From contig NZ_LT670849.1 of the NCBI RefSeq assembly GCF_900142985.1, positions 4,542,501-4,606,500 on the forward strand: 64,000 nucleotides of DNA, given 5' to 3'. Shown here piece after piece: positions 8,083 through 16,981 of the stretch. How positions within the stretch are numbered: position 1 is the stretch's first letter; every line of letters begins with the position of its first letter. Source of the DNA: Bradyrhizobium erythrophlei. Its GTDB lineage: Bacteria; Pseudomonadota; Alphaproteobacteria; Rhizobiales; Xanthobacteraceae. Below the pieces are notes generated by a model. That model saw nothing but the letters and a program-made list of their open reading frames with translations, did no database searches and was not told where the DNA came from. A program made the position numbers and the translations under genes.

Positions 8083-9304
8083 GCTTATGCTCTGCTCCTT
8101 ATTTACCCTGGTCCCGGATTATCTTTATCGCCGCTATAGGCAAGGCAAGCGGATCGGCAGAGAGATCACGTTGTTCTCGATGTGGTACGAGCTTCGATGG
8201 GGAATTACCGGATGCGTGATGCTCACGGTGCTCCTCATCACCATGATCTTCTACTATCACCCGTCCACCAGTTCGGCTGCGCTGTTCTTCAGGACGGTGC
8301 CGATCGCGCCGGAAACCATAGGGCGTGTTGCCGAGGTGTTTGTCGACTTTAGCGCGCCGGTCAAGAAGGGTACAGTGCTGTTCACGCTCGACAGCTCGAA
8401 GCAGCGCGCCGCGACCGAAACCGCCAAAAAGAAGATTGCGGAAGTCAATGTTCAGCTCGTCGCAGCAAAGGTCGATGTGGCCAAAGCAGAAGCCCAGCTT
8501 CAGCAGGCTCAAAGCGACTACAAGCAGGCCAAGGCTGAGCTCGACGTGAAGAGCGAATTGCAGCGGCGCAGCCCCGGTATCGTACCGCAGCGCGAGATCG
8601 AGAAACTGCAGGTGCTCGCTGATGGCCGGCAGGCTGCGGTCGGTGCAGCGAGTGCGGCAAAGCAATCTACCGAGATCCAGATGTCGACGGTCCTTCCGGC
8701 AGCCAAGGCAAGCGCGCAAGCCGTGCTCGATCAAGCCGAGGTCGAGTTGGACAAGACGATCGTTCGTGCCGGTGTCGACGGACGGGTCGAGCAGTTTTTG
8801 CTGCGGCCCGGCGATGTCGTAAACCCATTAATGAGGCCGGCCGGCATTTTGATTCCTGAGGGTGCAGGCCAGCGTGGGCTGCAGGCCGGTTTCGGACAGA
8901 TTGAAGCGCAGGTGTTGAAGCCCGGAATGATCGCGGAAGCCGCGTGCACGTCGCTGCCCTGGACCATTATCCCGATGGTCATCACGAGCGTGCAGGATTA
9001 CATCGCGGCCGGGCAGTTCCGTGGCGGTGAGCAGCTCATCGATGCCAGCGCCGCCAAGCCCGGAACGATTCTGGTATTCTTGGAGCCCCTTGAGAAGGAC
9101 GGCTTGGCCGATGTTACGGCTGGCAGCAGCTGCATCGTCAACGCCTACACCAGCAACCACGAGGTCATCGCGTCAAAGGAGACCGGCGCGTTCAAAGGCT
9201 TTGCTCTGCACGCGATCGATGCCACCGGCCTCGTGCATGCCTTACTGCTGCGAATCCAGGCACTGCTGCTACCAGTCAAGACATTGGTGCTGAGCGGCCA
9301 TTAA
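8075..9304 (+). CDS. HlyD-family membrane fusion protein (YiaV-like)
   Basis: A 409-residue protein from ATG 8075, behind GGAGG. It has an N-terminal hydrophobic region, with one helix at ~TGCVMLTVLLITMIFYYH. Then comes a biotinyl-lipoyl-like strand region (PIAPETIGRVAEVFVDFSAP), a long coiled-coil hairpin rich in A/K/Q (~residues 115-220), and the returning lipoyl/beta-barrel part (IVRAGVDGRVEQFLLRPGDV). These are hallmarks of periplasmic adaptor proteins of efflux or secretion systems. No transporter or outer-membrane partner is next to it. The preceding YiaW-like gene is its only partner in context. Confidence 0.85.
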   Translation: MFELMLCSLFTLVPDYLYRRYRQGKRIGREITLFSMWYELRWGITGCVMLTVLLITMIFYYHPSTSSAALFFRTVPIAPETIGRVAEVFVDFSAPVKKGTVLFTLDSSKQRAATETAKKKIAEVNVQLVAAKVDVAKAEAQLQQAQSDYKQAKAELDVKSELQRRSPGIVPQREIEKLQVLADGRQAAVGAASAAKQSTEIQMSTVLPAAKASAQAVLDQAEVELDKTIVRAGVDGRVEQFLLRPGDVVNPLMRPAGILIPEGAGQRGLQAGFGQIEAQVLKPGMIAEAACTSLPWTIIPMVITSVQDYIAAGQFRGGEQLIDASAAKPGTILVFLEPLEKDGLADVTAGSSCIVNAYTSNHEVIASKETGAFKGFALHAIDATGLVHALLLRIQALLLPVKTLVLSGH

Positions 9305-9441
9305 TGCGCTCCATCTCGTTTCGAAGAAACGAAGCATGACAGGTTTTGAAAAGGTCAGTCATGCGTTTGGCCAATGGCCCGAACGTAAAGGGACTACTCA
9401 TTATAAAGAGCGATGGAAAGGGGGCCAGTACCCAATGAAAG

Positions 9442-9471
9442 AGGCCGCCTCTGGGGGGAGTGGGGCGGCCT
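9442..9471 (+). terminator. Putative hairpin downstream of the HlyD gene
   Basis: AGGCCGCC (9442-9449) can pair with GGCGGCCT (9464-9471) across a G-rich loop. No clean T-run follows, so factor-independent termination is uncertain. Confidence 0.35.
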
Positions 9472-9488
9472 CCGGTTCACTGAAATAA

Positions 9489-9955
9489 ACCGAGTCACGA
9501 CTGGGTGGGGCAGTAGGGGGACGTCGTCGTGACCGGAACTATCGAAGCTGATCGTCCGAAACCGCTTTTAGCCTCTCAGTACAGCTTTCTGAAGCGGCCT
9601 TCACGAACCATAAAAGAGCTACGAGCGCGATTGCGACCGGTATCGGGCCTAGCACAACTACCAAGATACGATACGCAAGATCGTCTCGCATTGGAGAAGG
9701 TATCTAACCATGGAACCAATGCAATGTGCGGTTTGTGCCATGTGTGGACGTATATGGACCCGCCCGATTGCAACAGATCGGCTGAGTTAGTATCGATGGT
9801 CACAACTGCTGACGTATATCCGGCTTCTTGATGCGGCTGGACAACGTCTTCGCCGCGAGCCTCGATGGGTTTTCGCCCGGGGGGTGACCGTCTCACCATC
9901 TCTTGCCTTTTGCTGCAATTGCCGAGGTGGGACCTCCTTCTCCTTTACCGAACCG
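9489..9955. other. Intergenic, no convincing gene
   Basis: Nothing in this 467-bp stretch has a credible start and codon pattern. Its right part probably includes the non-coding end of the adjacent IS110 element. Confidence 0.4.
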
Positions 9956-10968
9956 TCAAGCCGCCGCTTTCATCGACCGTTCCGGTTCATAAGCGGTATT
10001 GCCCGCGAGCATCGCCCAGACGATTCTCGCGTTCTTGTTAGCAAGTGCCACCGCCGCAACATTTGCATGTCGCCGTTGCCGCAGTTTTCCGAGCCAAAGG
10101 CTTCTTGCATCCTGCTTGCCGCCAGCTCGCGCCAGGGCAGCGCGGGCACCGTGGATCATCAGCGTGCGCAGGTATCGATCGCCGCGCTTGCTGATGCCAA
10201 ATAGATGGGCTCTTCCTCCGCTCGATCGTTGTTTCGGTACCAGGCCAAGCCAAGCCGCGAACTGACGACCGTTCTTGAAGCAGGTTCTGTCACCGACAGC
10301 TGCGGTCAATGCCGTCGCCGTAATCGGACCAATTCCCTCGATCTTGCCGAGGCGCTGGCAGGGCTCGCTGTTGCGGAAGATTTCGCATATTCGGCGATCG
10401 TAGGATGCAATTCGCCGATCCAGTTCAGCCAATTCCTCCCGCAGCTCCCTCATGAGAGAACGGACTAGCTCGCTGAGGTCGTCATTGCAGTGTGCGACGA
10501 GTTCGGCGAGGCCACGCCGTAACTGGGTGATGTCCCGCGGGATGACGATTCCGTGCTCGGCAAGGAGACCGCGCACCTGGTTCACCAGCTTAACCCGATC
10601 CGATATTAGGCGACGGCGAACCCGATGTACGGCCTGAACTGCCAGCTGCTCGGTCGACTTCGGCGGAACAAACCGCATCGACGGCCGACTGATCGCTTCA
10701 CAGATGGCTTCTGCATCATTTCGGTCATTCTTGTTCGACTTGACGTACGGCGTCACGAACTGGGGGCTGATTAGCCGAACCTGATGACCTAGATCGGTGA
10801 GCACTTGGGCCCAGCAATGTGCTCCGTTAGAGGCCTCCATGCCCACCATGCACGGCGGCAAATTGGCGAAGAAGCGCGATACGAAATCCCGCCGCAGAGT
10901 CTTCCGCAGGACGATCTTCCCGCGTGCATCGACGCCATGAACCGCAAACCTATACGAACGACCTGCAT
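9956..10968 (-). pseudogene. IS110-family transposase, N-terminus disrupted
   Basis: Most of a ~340-residue IS110 transposase. The DEDD nuclease part shows GMEAS and SNKNDRNDAEAI, and the C-terminal transposase-20 domain shows IEGIGPITATALTAAVGD and FAAWLGLVPKQ. The natural start (MQVVRIGL after GGAGG, ATG at 10968) is out of frame with the rest: the segment holding the first catalytic Asp (GLD-I-A-K) is deleted. The element should be unable to transpose by itself. The minus-strand frame extends to 11053 only by reading non-coding sequence. Confidence 0.85.
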
Positions 10969-11292
10969 GACACTCCTCCTTGGCTGCAGCTGACGTTCGA
11001 GATTCCACCTCGCCGCGAGGGCGGGGTCCATACCATTGGCTCCGGGTTGGCAAGAGCTTTTTTCACGTTTTGCAGCATTGGTCGGTGCAGCCATGTGTTC
11101 GGCGCCTTTCAATGCGGCTCACATGACCGCTGGCAATAATGCCCTCCGCGGATCAGGTCCCGGTCAAAACCGCGCATTCGACGATGCGATGGCACAAGTG
11201 GGTTGTCCTGATCGCCGGATCGACCGGCTCTGCATTACGTGCTGTTCGCCCTCCCAACCTTCACATCACGCCGGGCATCCGGCGCGATTTGC

Positions 11293-11789
11293 TTATCGCG
11301 CAAGCGCGACGGGTTCCTCGTATCGCTCGCCCCAGGCCATCATGGCCCAGACCATTCGGGCGATCTTGTTGGCAAGCGCGATAGCTGCGACCTTGGTCGG
11401 CCGCCGCGCCAGCAACGCCGTGAGCCAGGGCCGATGTTTGGTGCCATGGATCTTGGCGTAACGGATGACAGAAAGCGCGCCGGCCACAAACAGGCCGCGC
11501 AGATAGCGATCACCTTGCTTGCTTATATTACTGAGCCTGTTCTTGCCTCCACTGGAGTGCTGCTTCGGCACCATACCGATCCAGGCCGAGAAGTTGCGCC
11601 CTGATCTGAAGGACGTCGGATCAGCAACGGCAGCGACCAAAGCAGTGGCCAGCACCGGACCGACGTCAGGGGCTTCTTCGAGCCTCTTGCTCATTTCGTT
11701 GGATCGATGTCCTCTGAATCGCGGGAGCCTTAACAGCGCCCACCTCCATGGCACCGATGTGCCGGCGAAGGAGCCGTCCACAGCATCAA
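11293..11789 (-). mobile_element. Internally deleted IS110 element (C-terminal Tnp plus terminal sequence)
   Basis: Minus-strand codons from ~11706 to 11293 encode the C-terminal domain of an IS110 transposase (DVGPVLATALVAAVADPTSF, SAWIGMVPKQHSSGG, KVAAIALANKIARMVWAMM). Directly beyond it lies sequence ending in CCGTCCACAGCATCAA (to 11789) that also occurs at the 5' outer end of the IS110 fragment at 45596-45982. So the N-terminal two thirds were lost by an internal deletion. Confidence 0.75.
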
Positions 11790-11830
11790 CATCGGAAGGC
11801 GCTCCGCTTCGTATAGCGCGATGGAATCTC

Positions 11831-13810
11831 TTACCGTCGGACCAGTGGAAGTTTAATCTCAAACGAGGCACCGCCGTGATCGCGATTTTTGGCCTGTATC
11901 AACCCACGGTGAGCCGCGATAATGGTGCTCGCGATGGACAGCCCCATCCCCATGCCTTCCGGCTTGCTGGTGAAAAACGGCTCGAAGATCTCCTTTAATT
12001 TGTCTTCGGGAATGCCCGGCCCGAGATCGGACACGGATAGTTCGGCAAAGCCTTCGACGCGCGAAGTCCGGATACTGATGACGCGGTTTTCGGCAGGCGT
12101 GTCCATCATCGCGTCGATCCCGTTCACGACAAGGTTTAGAATGACTTGTTGAAGTTGGATGCGATCACCAAGAATCGGAAGCGCGTCCGGAGCGTTCACA
12201 CCAACCAGTTCGATCTTGCGCCTGACGGCAAGAGAAGAAAGAAATTCGATGGTTTCCCGCGCGAGGTCGTTGAGGTCGAGACTTTTCAGTTCGAAGGGTG
12301 TCTTTCTGAGAAGGCTCCTCACCCTGCGGATGACTTCGGCGGCGCGTCGGTCGTCCCGTACAATATCGCCAACAATCTCGTTCAGTTCCACGATGTCAGG
12401 GCTCGAAGATTTCAGAATTTCCTGTGCGGTTTCGGCGTTGCTCAGAATAGAGCCCAACGGCTGGTTGATTTCATGAGCGATTGAGGCGGTCAGTTCGCCA
12501 GCGGTCGAGAAGCGGTTAACATGGACAAGTTCTGCCATCCGCTGCCCGGACTCCGCTTCGGCCAAACGACGCCGACGATGTGCATTCAGCAGGATCGTGA
12601 TAAACCCAGCTTGCATGAGCATCACGGCCGCGATCAGCGCGATTTGCCATGAATACCGTTCCCATGCCGTTGGCTCCCGAAACCAGATTTCGCTGCCCGG
12701 CGGCAGGCGGCTCTCGCTGATGTTCCAGCGCTTAAGTTGTCGCCAATCGTATTTCGGTGTTGAGAAGCCAACCGGAGAAACCTTGATGTCACTTCCCTTC
12801 TCTCCTGCCAACATTCGGAGGGCAACGGCAGCAATCGGTCGGGCGCCCTCGTCCGCTGAAAACATCGGGCCGCCAACAATCTCACCGTTAAAGTGCGACA
12901 GGTCGAACGTAAAAATGGGAGCGTTGGCGACCTCAGAGATGCGCTTCAACGGCTCCTTGTCTCCATAGACGGCACCTGCGCCGTCCACCGCTAGCACCAG
13001 AAAAAAGATTGCACTGTGGGGCGGCAAACTCGCAACCTGCTGCAAGATTTCCCCGAACGGCCGCTCGTTGTAAAAGCGCAACTCAACCTTGTTCTCCAGC
13101 AGACGACCCAATATCCGTTGCTGCTCGGCAGCCCAAAATCGCTCATTGGGGGAGTTTCCGATGATCATTGCGATGGTCTTCGTCTCCGGCAACAGCCGCA
13201 GAATATTTTGGACAAGAGCGGCTTCGTCGAACCGCACCCCAACCACGGCGTCTTGCTCGGACAACGCGGATTGTTCAACCCGGCGCTCTTCGACTACCGC
13301 GAGCAGCATCGGCGTTGCCGGAAACAGGTCTGGCCTGTGTTGCTGGACGAAGCGAGCCGCGGGCGCAAAGATAGCGACGATCAAATCGGGCGGTCTTTGA
13401 GCGTAGAGCGCCTTGAGATACTCAACAAATTTGGCCTCAGCGGCGTCGTCGCCATTCCGAGCCGTGACGAGCGATTGTTCGTGAATGTCCAGCGGCCAAG
13501 GCGACCGTCGGTTCAATTCATTGCGGATCTCTCCGCTCCATGCGGCTGCCTGCTGGAAATTCGGGCCATACGAGTGAAGGAACAGGATTTGTTTCGGCCG
13601 AGCGGCAGTCTCGCCAGACTTAGGCTGTGCGGCACTCTCGCCAATTGAGACCAACAGGACGGCGGCGGCGGCGACCCACATATAAACAAGCCGCTTCAGC
13701 GGTGAGGTGCGTAGTGCGGCTATGCGGCCCCCATGGGGCGCGATCCGTCGGCTCAGGATTTCCCGACATTCGACTAGAGCATCCAAAGAAGTCGCCTCAC
13801 CGGGCCCCAT
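11831..13810 (-). CDS. Membrane sensor histidine kinase with periplasmic-binding-protein-like sensor
   Basis: A 659-residue sensor kinase. After a signal/anchor helix (MWVAAAAVLLVSIGESAAQ, residues ~44-62) comes a ~300-residue periplasmic domain resembling type-I periplasmic binding proteins (QILFLHSYGPNFQ opening). A second helix near residue 390 (IALIAAVMLMQAGFITILL) follows, then HisKA with the H-box GELTASIAHEINQPLGSI. The ATPase domain shows NLVVNGIDAM, DLGPGIP and GMGLSIA. It should autophosphorylate in response to a periplasmic ligand. No response regulator is adjacent; the nearest orphan regulators are at 1.9-3.2 kb, beyond the IS110 remnants. The OprB porin lies 9 bases upstream on the same strand. 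Confidence 0.9.
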   Translation of the reverse strand: MGPGEATSLDALVECREILSRRIAPHGGRIAALRTSPLKRLVYMWVAAAAVLLVSIGESAAQPKSGETAARPKQILFLHSYGPNFQQAAAWSGEIRNELNRRSPWPLDIHEQSLVTARNGDDAAEAKFVEYLKALYAQRPPDLIVAIFAPAARFVQQHRPDLFPATPMLLAVVEERRVEQSALSEQDAVVGVRFDEAALVQNILRLLPETKTIAMIIGNSPNERFWAAEQQRILGRLLENKVELRFYNERPFGEILQQVASLPPHSAIFFLVLAVDGAGAVYGDKEPLKRISEVANAPIFTFDLSHFNGEIVGGPMFSADEGARPIAAVALRMLAGEKGSDIKVSPVGFSTPKYDWRQLKRWNISESRLPPGSEIWFREPTAWERYSWQIALIAAVMLMQAGFITILLNAHRRRRLAEAESGQRMAELVHVNRFSTAGELTASIAHEINQPLGSILSNAETAQEILKSSSPDIVELNEIVGDIVRDDRRAAEVIRRVRSLLRKTPFELKSLDLNDLARETIEFLSSLAVRRKIELVGVNAPDALPILGDRIQLQQVILNLVVNGIDAMMDTPAENRVISIRTSRVEGFAELSVSDLGPGIPEDKLKEIFEPFFTSKPEGMGMGLSIASTIIAAHRGLIQAKNRDHGGASFEIKLPLVRR

Positions 13811-13819
13811 TACTGCGCC

Positions 13820-15157
13820 CTACCAGTACATGACCACGTTAGCCAGCAAATTGAGGTCACTCCCCGTCTGCGGTGTATAGATCACGGGTGTGGGATTGTT
13901 CGTGTAGCCGAGGCCGATGCCCGCGCGAATGCCAGGCGCAATGGCTGCATTATATGCTGCGGTGATCGAAAAATTGCCGCTATGCGCGAGTTGGCCACTC
14001 TGCAAGACGGCATCGACCACATAGTTGCTGAAGACGTTTCGGGAGACGACCAGGGACACCATATCCGCCGGCCGGGACGGCAGAAGACCTATCCCGTAAA
14101 GGCGTAGCTCGTAATACTGGCTGATGCGATTGAATTCCGGCGGCGCGTACATTGCGCTGACGCCCGCGTACCATCCTCTTGCAGCCTGACCTACCGCCGC
14201 CGCCAGTTGGACAACTTGTTGATCCGCCAGAACGTAACCCGCGTAATTCCCGGTATTCCGCCCGCCAAATTCAAAATCGACGTATCTGCTGGTGTTGATG
14301 ATCGGTGCGGCACGCACCCAGGTCGCAAGCTGGCCGGGCGATGCCTCCTTGCGATAACCAAACTCGTCGATGATGAGAACCCCGCTGTTCAGCGTAGCCC
14401 AGTCCAGCCCAGCCGGATTGGCAGCCTTCTCAGCGAGGGGACCATCCGGATTACTGGCGACCTGCACGCCGAATTTGTTGTAAAGGCCGTCAGGACCATT
14501 GACCTTGATGTTGACCGCCGGTTTCGTAAAAGCATAAGCGCTAAGGCCAGCTTCGAACAGAATCGATCCGCTCGGTCCAAAGATGCTGGACGACAAATTA
14601 CCCGCCGGAAAAGGCCCGGAATACTCAAAGTAATTGCTCAGATATCCAACCTTCAATTCAACCTGCTTGTTCAGGAAGGTCTGATAATAACTAAGTGTCG
14701 CGAGACCCAATGTGTTCGGACCGCCGGGGTCCCACGTATCATAATTGTAGATGCCGCCAACCACGATCTGCCCATCGGGTATTCCGTATCGGCTGAGGTC
14801 ATAAGTGAACTGCATCACGTTATTCGTGAGAAAGGTTGGCTTCTGACCGCTATAGACCTGCTGGCCGAATGTGGTCCGCTCTGCGGGTAACATGTTGTCG
14901 AAAAAGTTGTTGTTGCTATAGCCGATGTATCCGATCCCGAGGGCTGCAAGACTTGATCGAATGCCCGCGAAATCAGGGTCGATGGTATCCTGCGGGCCGG
15001 GTAGCGCTATCGTGAGCCCTTTGATCCGAAGCGCCTCGAAATCCGGCGTTGGCGTGCCTGTCGCGGGGACGAACGCTGTATTCTCTAGTTCTCCTGCATG
15101 ACATTCTGCCCGCAGAAGCAGCGCCGCACAAATCGATAACGTGATCGCCCTTAACAT
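13820..15157 (-). CDS. OprB-family carbohydrate-selective porin
   Basis: A 445-residue outer-membrane protein. The signal peptide is MLRAITLSICAALLLRAECHA. A family-typical region follows (GIGYIGYSNNNFFDNM, VVGGIYNYDTWDP, VEFGG-like strands), ending in the aromatic-terminated strand LLANVVMYW. The pattern matches OprB porins (PF04966) for sugar uptake. The start is taken at ATG 15157; a TTG at 15163 is also in frame. Its stop lies 9 bases before the histidine kinase start, so the two are probably co-transcribed, with the kinase perhaps sensing the transported substrate. Confidence 0.85.
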   Translation of the reverse strand: MLRAITLSICAALLLRAECHAGELENTAFVPATGTPTPDFEALRIKGLTIALPGPQDTIDPDFAGIRSSLAALGIGYIGYSNNNFFDNMLPAERTTFGQQVYSGQKPTFLTNNVMQFTYDLSRYGIPDGQIVVGGIYNYDTWDPGGPNTLGLATLSYYQTFLNKQVELKVGYLSNYFEYSGPFPAGNLSSSIFGPSGSILFEAGLSAYAFTKPAVNIKVNGPDGLYNKFGVQVASNPDGPLAEKAANPAGLDWATLNSGVLIIDEFGYRKEASPGQLATWVRAAPIINTSRYVDFEFGGRNTGNYAGYVLADQQVVQLAAAVGQAARGWYAGVSAMYAPPEFNRISQYYELRLYGIGLLPSRPADMVSLVVSRNVFSNYVVDAVLQSGQLAHSGNFSITAAYNAAIAPGIRAGIGLGYTNNPTPVIYTPQTGSDLNLLANVVMYW

Positions 15158-15321
15158 GGTCAAGGCTCAATCGGAATGCAACCAGAATACAACGCGGTGC
15201 AATCATGTCCAGTCTATCGCGTTTGCTGCCTCCCTAACCGTTGGGTCGCAGTGTAGATTTTTGTGGGGCCGCGGGCCTCGTCGCAACCGCCGCTCTGCTA
15301 ATTTTCACGAGCGTGGTAGGT

Positions 15322-15364
15322 CTGAAAGAGGCGGACTAAAAGTCGCCTCTTTCAGCTTTCTTTT
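15322..15364 (+). terminator. Strong factor-independent terminator
   Basis: A perfect 12-bp stem, CTGAAAGAGGCG / CGCCTCTTTCAG, with a 10-base loop and a following CTTTCTTTT. The T-tract is on the plus strand, yet no plus-strand gene ends here. It sits just past the end of the minus-strand gene 15388-15879, so it may mark the end of a lost gene or an unannotated plus transcript. Confidence 0.7.
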
Positions 15365-15387
15365 AGAGCCGCCCTACCGATGGCGAC

Positions 15388-15879
15388 CTAATGACTCCAA
15401 GCCTCTGAATAAGGGCTGCAGTCATAGATGTGATGGGGCTGACATTCATGAAAACCCCAGGGGCTGGACGCATAGTAGCCGCCGGCCCAACCCGAGCCTG
15501 TATTCGCATAAGCATAAGAATCTGCATAGCCAGAAGGTTGGCCATAGTAAGCCGCCGGAGCATAAGCTCCACTCCGATAGTAACCCGAACGATAGTAGCC
15601 TCCGGGGGTCGTGGCTGCTACCGCTGCAGCACCGATCGCGGCGGTTGCTACGCCGGCGCCCACTACACCGGCGCCATAACCATATGCGGCCCGCCGGTAG
15701 TTTCGACGCGCGACACCCGCAACGCTCACGGGCGTCAATGGACGACCGATACGCGCCTGTGCACTCTCGATCGATAGCGAGACGCCGCGCTGCTCGGACC
15801 AGCCGAACGAGAATAGCGTTGCGCAGGTGAGGGTAGTGGTCGCTATCGCAATTTTCTTAAAACTCATGTCCATTGCCAT
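15388..15879 (-). CDS. Secreted small protein, Gly/Ala/Tyr-rich
   Basis: A protein of up to 163 residues with a signal peptide (start at 15879 or, better spaced from GGAGA, 15873). The mature part begins with ARIGRPLTPVSVAGVARR, a motif shared with the 69-aa protein at 20029-20238. A hydrophobic Ala/Val stretch (VATAAIGAAAVAA) and a Tyr/Ser/Gly-rich tail with GYYRSGYYRSG repeats follow. Function is unknown; it is probably periplasmic or outer-surface. Confidence 0.7.
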   Translation of the reverse strand: MAMDMSFKKIAIATTTLTCATLFSFGWSEQRGVSLSIESAQARIGRPLTPVSVAGVARRNYRRAAYGYGAGVVGAGVATAAIGAAAVAATTPGGYYRSGYYRSGAYAPAAYYGQPSGYADSYAYANTGSGWAGGYYASSPWGFHECQPHHIYDCSPYSEAWSH

Positions 15880-16306
15880 TCTCCAATGCTTTCTGCCCCT
15901 TGCACAAACGGTGCGGCTTCGTGGCGATGAGAGCCTTGCGCTATGTCAAGCCTGAGCACTACGAGCTAAAAAGGGCAGATTTTCTGACCAATTGTCCGGC
16001 TATATCTTGGGCCCTTCGTTCCGGACGACATCGATGGAAGCATCAAGCCGATTCGCTACGCGTGCCCACCATCCGGGGCCGCACTCCACGTTCGCGGCTC
16101 GAAATAGCTGCGCGTCTTGCTGCCGCTCGAGAGGAGCAACATCAACGCGCAGATCCAGACGCGGACATTACCTGCCTTGGTGTGCGTAGCCAAAGGCCCG
16201 CGTGTAAGACGCATGTCCATTGGGACAATGACCATCGGGGCAATAGTTCCGGGGCACGTGCCCGTCGTAGGTTTTCGGGAGCAATTCTCCCAGGCAGGGG
16301 ACTCAA
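15880..16306. other. Intergenic, no convincing gene
   Basis: About 425 bp without a credible gene. TTGCGCTATGTCAA near 15936 is a degraded relative of the FixK-like box at 19520. Short plus-strand frames here lack starts or ribosome binding sites. Confidence 0.4.
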
Positions 16307-16522
16307 ATGACTGATCAGTCGGAGTTTAATTCGCGCGCGGCATTATGTCGGTTGTTGGCACAGCGTGAGCCGGCCAACCGAGCTTTCTGGATGGCGGAAG
16401 CGGAAAATTGGTCACGCCTTTCGAAGGAGAAGCGTGACGGCGAGGACAGCGTGAAGATGGATTCCGGAATTTTGATGCGTCGGCGCGCGCAATCGACCAA
16501 ATTTCTGATGATCCTAATCTAA
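16307..16522 (+). CDS. Small hypothetical protein (71 aa)
   Basis: A 71-residue protein with LCRLLAQREPANRAFWMAEAENWSRL in its first half. This is a pattern seen in short Bradyrhizobium proteins of unknown function (compare the 55-aa protein at 35541). The C-terminal third is less typical and may have been altered by rearrangement. No membrane segment is visible. Confidence 0.6.
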   Translation: MTDQSEFNSRAALCRLLAQREPANRAFWMAEAENWSRLSKEKRDGEDSVKMDSGILMRRRAQSTKFLMILI

Positions 16523-16579
16523 CAGAGGTTATTCGCAAACAGACTTGCCAACGTACACGGCGGATGTCCGATCAGGCGA

Positions 16580-16720
16580 GCGTCGCCTGAGCGGAAGTGG
16601 CCGCGTAGTGAGCGATGGCAGTTTAATCTGAAATACGGCGCCGGGATCCGGGCTCGCTGGCTGCGAATATCTGCCCATCGGGCGCTTCCACAATGGTCCG
16701 CGCAATCGAGAAAGAAAGCT
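16580..16720 (-). pseudogene. C-terminal remnant of a histidine kinase
   Basis: On the minus strand LSIARTIVEAPDGQIFAASEPG is followed, in another frame, by GAVFQIKLPSL. Together these are the end of a HATPase_c domain (G2 box and last strands). Nothing upstream continues the kinase, so only ~45 codons with one frameshift survive. Confidence 0.6.
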
Positions 16721-16740
16721 TTCCTGTTCGGAAATACACT

Positions 16741-16786
16741 TCTTGGCACGAAAAAGGGTCGTCTCTTGGCACGAAAAAGCGTCGTC
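16741..16786 (+). repeat. 23-bp tandem duplication
   Basis: TCTTGGCACGAAAAAG(G/C)GTCGTC occurs twice in direct succession with one mismatch. It lies in the upstream region of the AI-2E transporter gene, next to the kinase remnant. Confidence 0.75.
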
Positions 16787-16877
16787 GAAAGTGATTGCAT
16801 GCTGGTGTGCTCGATCGGCGCGAGCATGCCGGCCCGATCTTCGGGAAGCAGCGCGCGGATTTTGACCGGACGGCCGC

Positions 16878-16891
16878 TTGATCTGGATCAA
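16878..16891. promoter_or_regulatory. Canonical FixK/FNR box
   Basis: TTGATCTGGATCAA, the textbook FixK2/FNR dyad, lies 90 bases upstream of the AI-2E transporter ATG at 16982 with no gene in between. Confidence 0.75.
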
Positions 16892-16981
16892 GCGACCGCT
16901 GCGTAAGCGCCGATAGTCTGGCAGGCACCGGCAATTTCTACCGTGTTGTCCGGTCGCACGTTTGGAACGAGGTATCCAACG

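Noticed and set aside
11139..11384. Plus frames with MRWHKWVVLIAGSTGSA resembling a transporter start
   Set aside because: Only ~20 residues look membrane-like and the frame soon runs into IS110 antisense sequence; too little to call.
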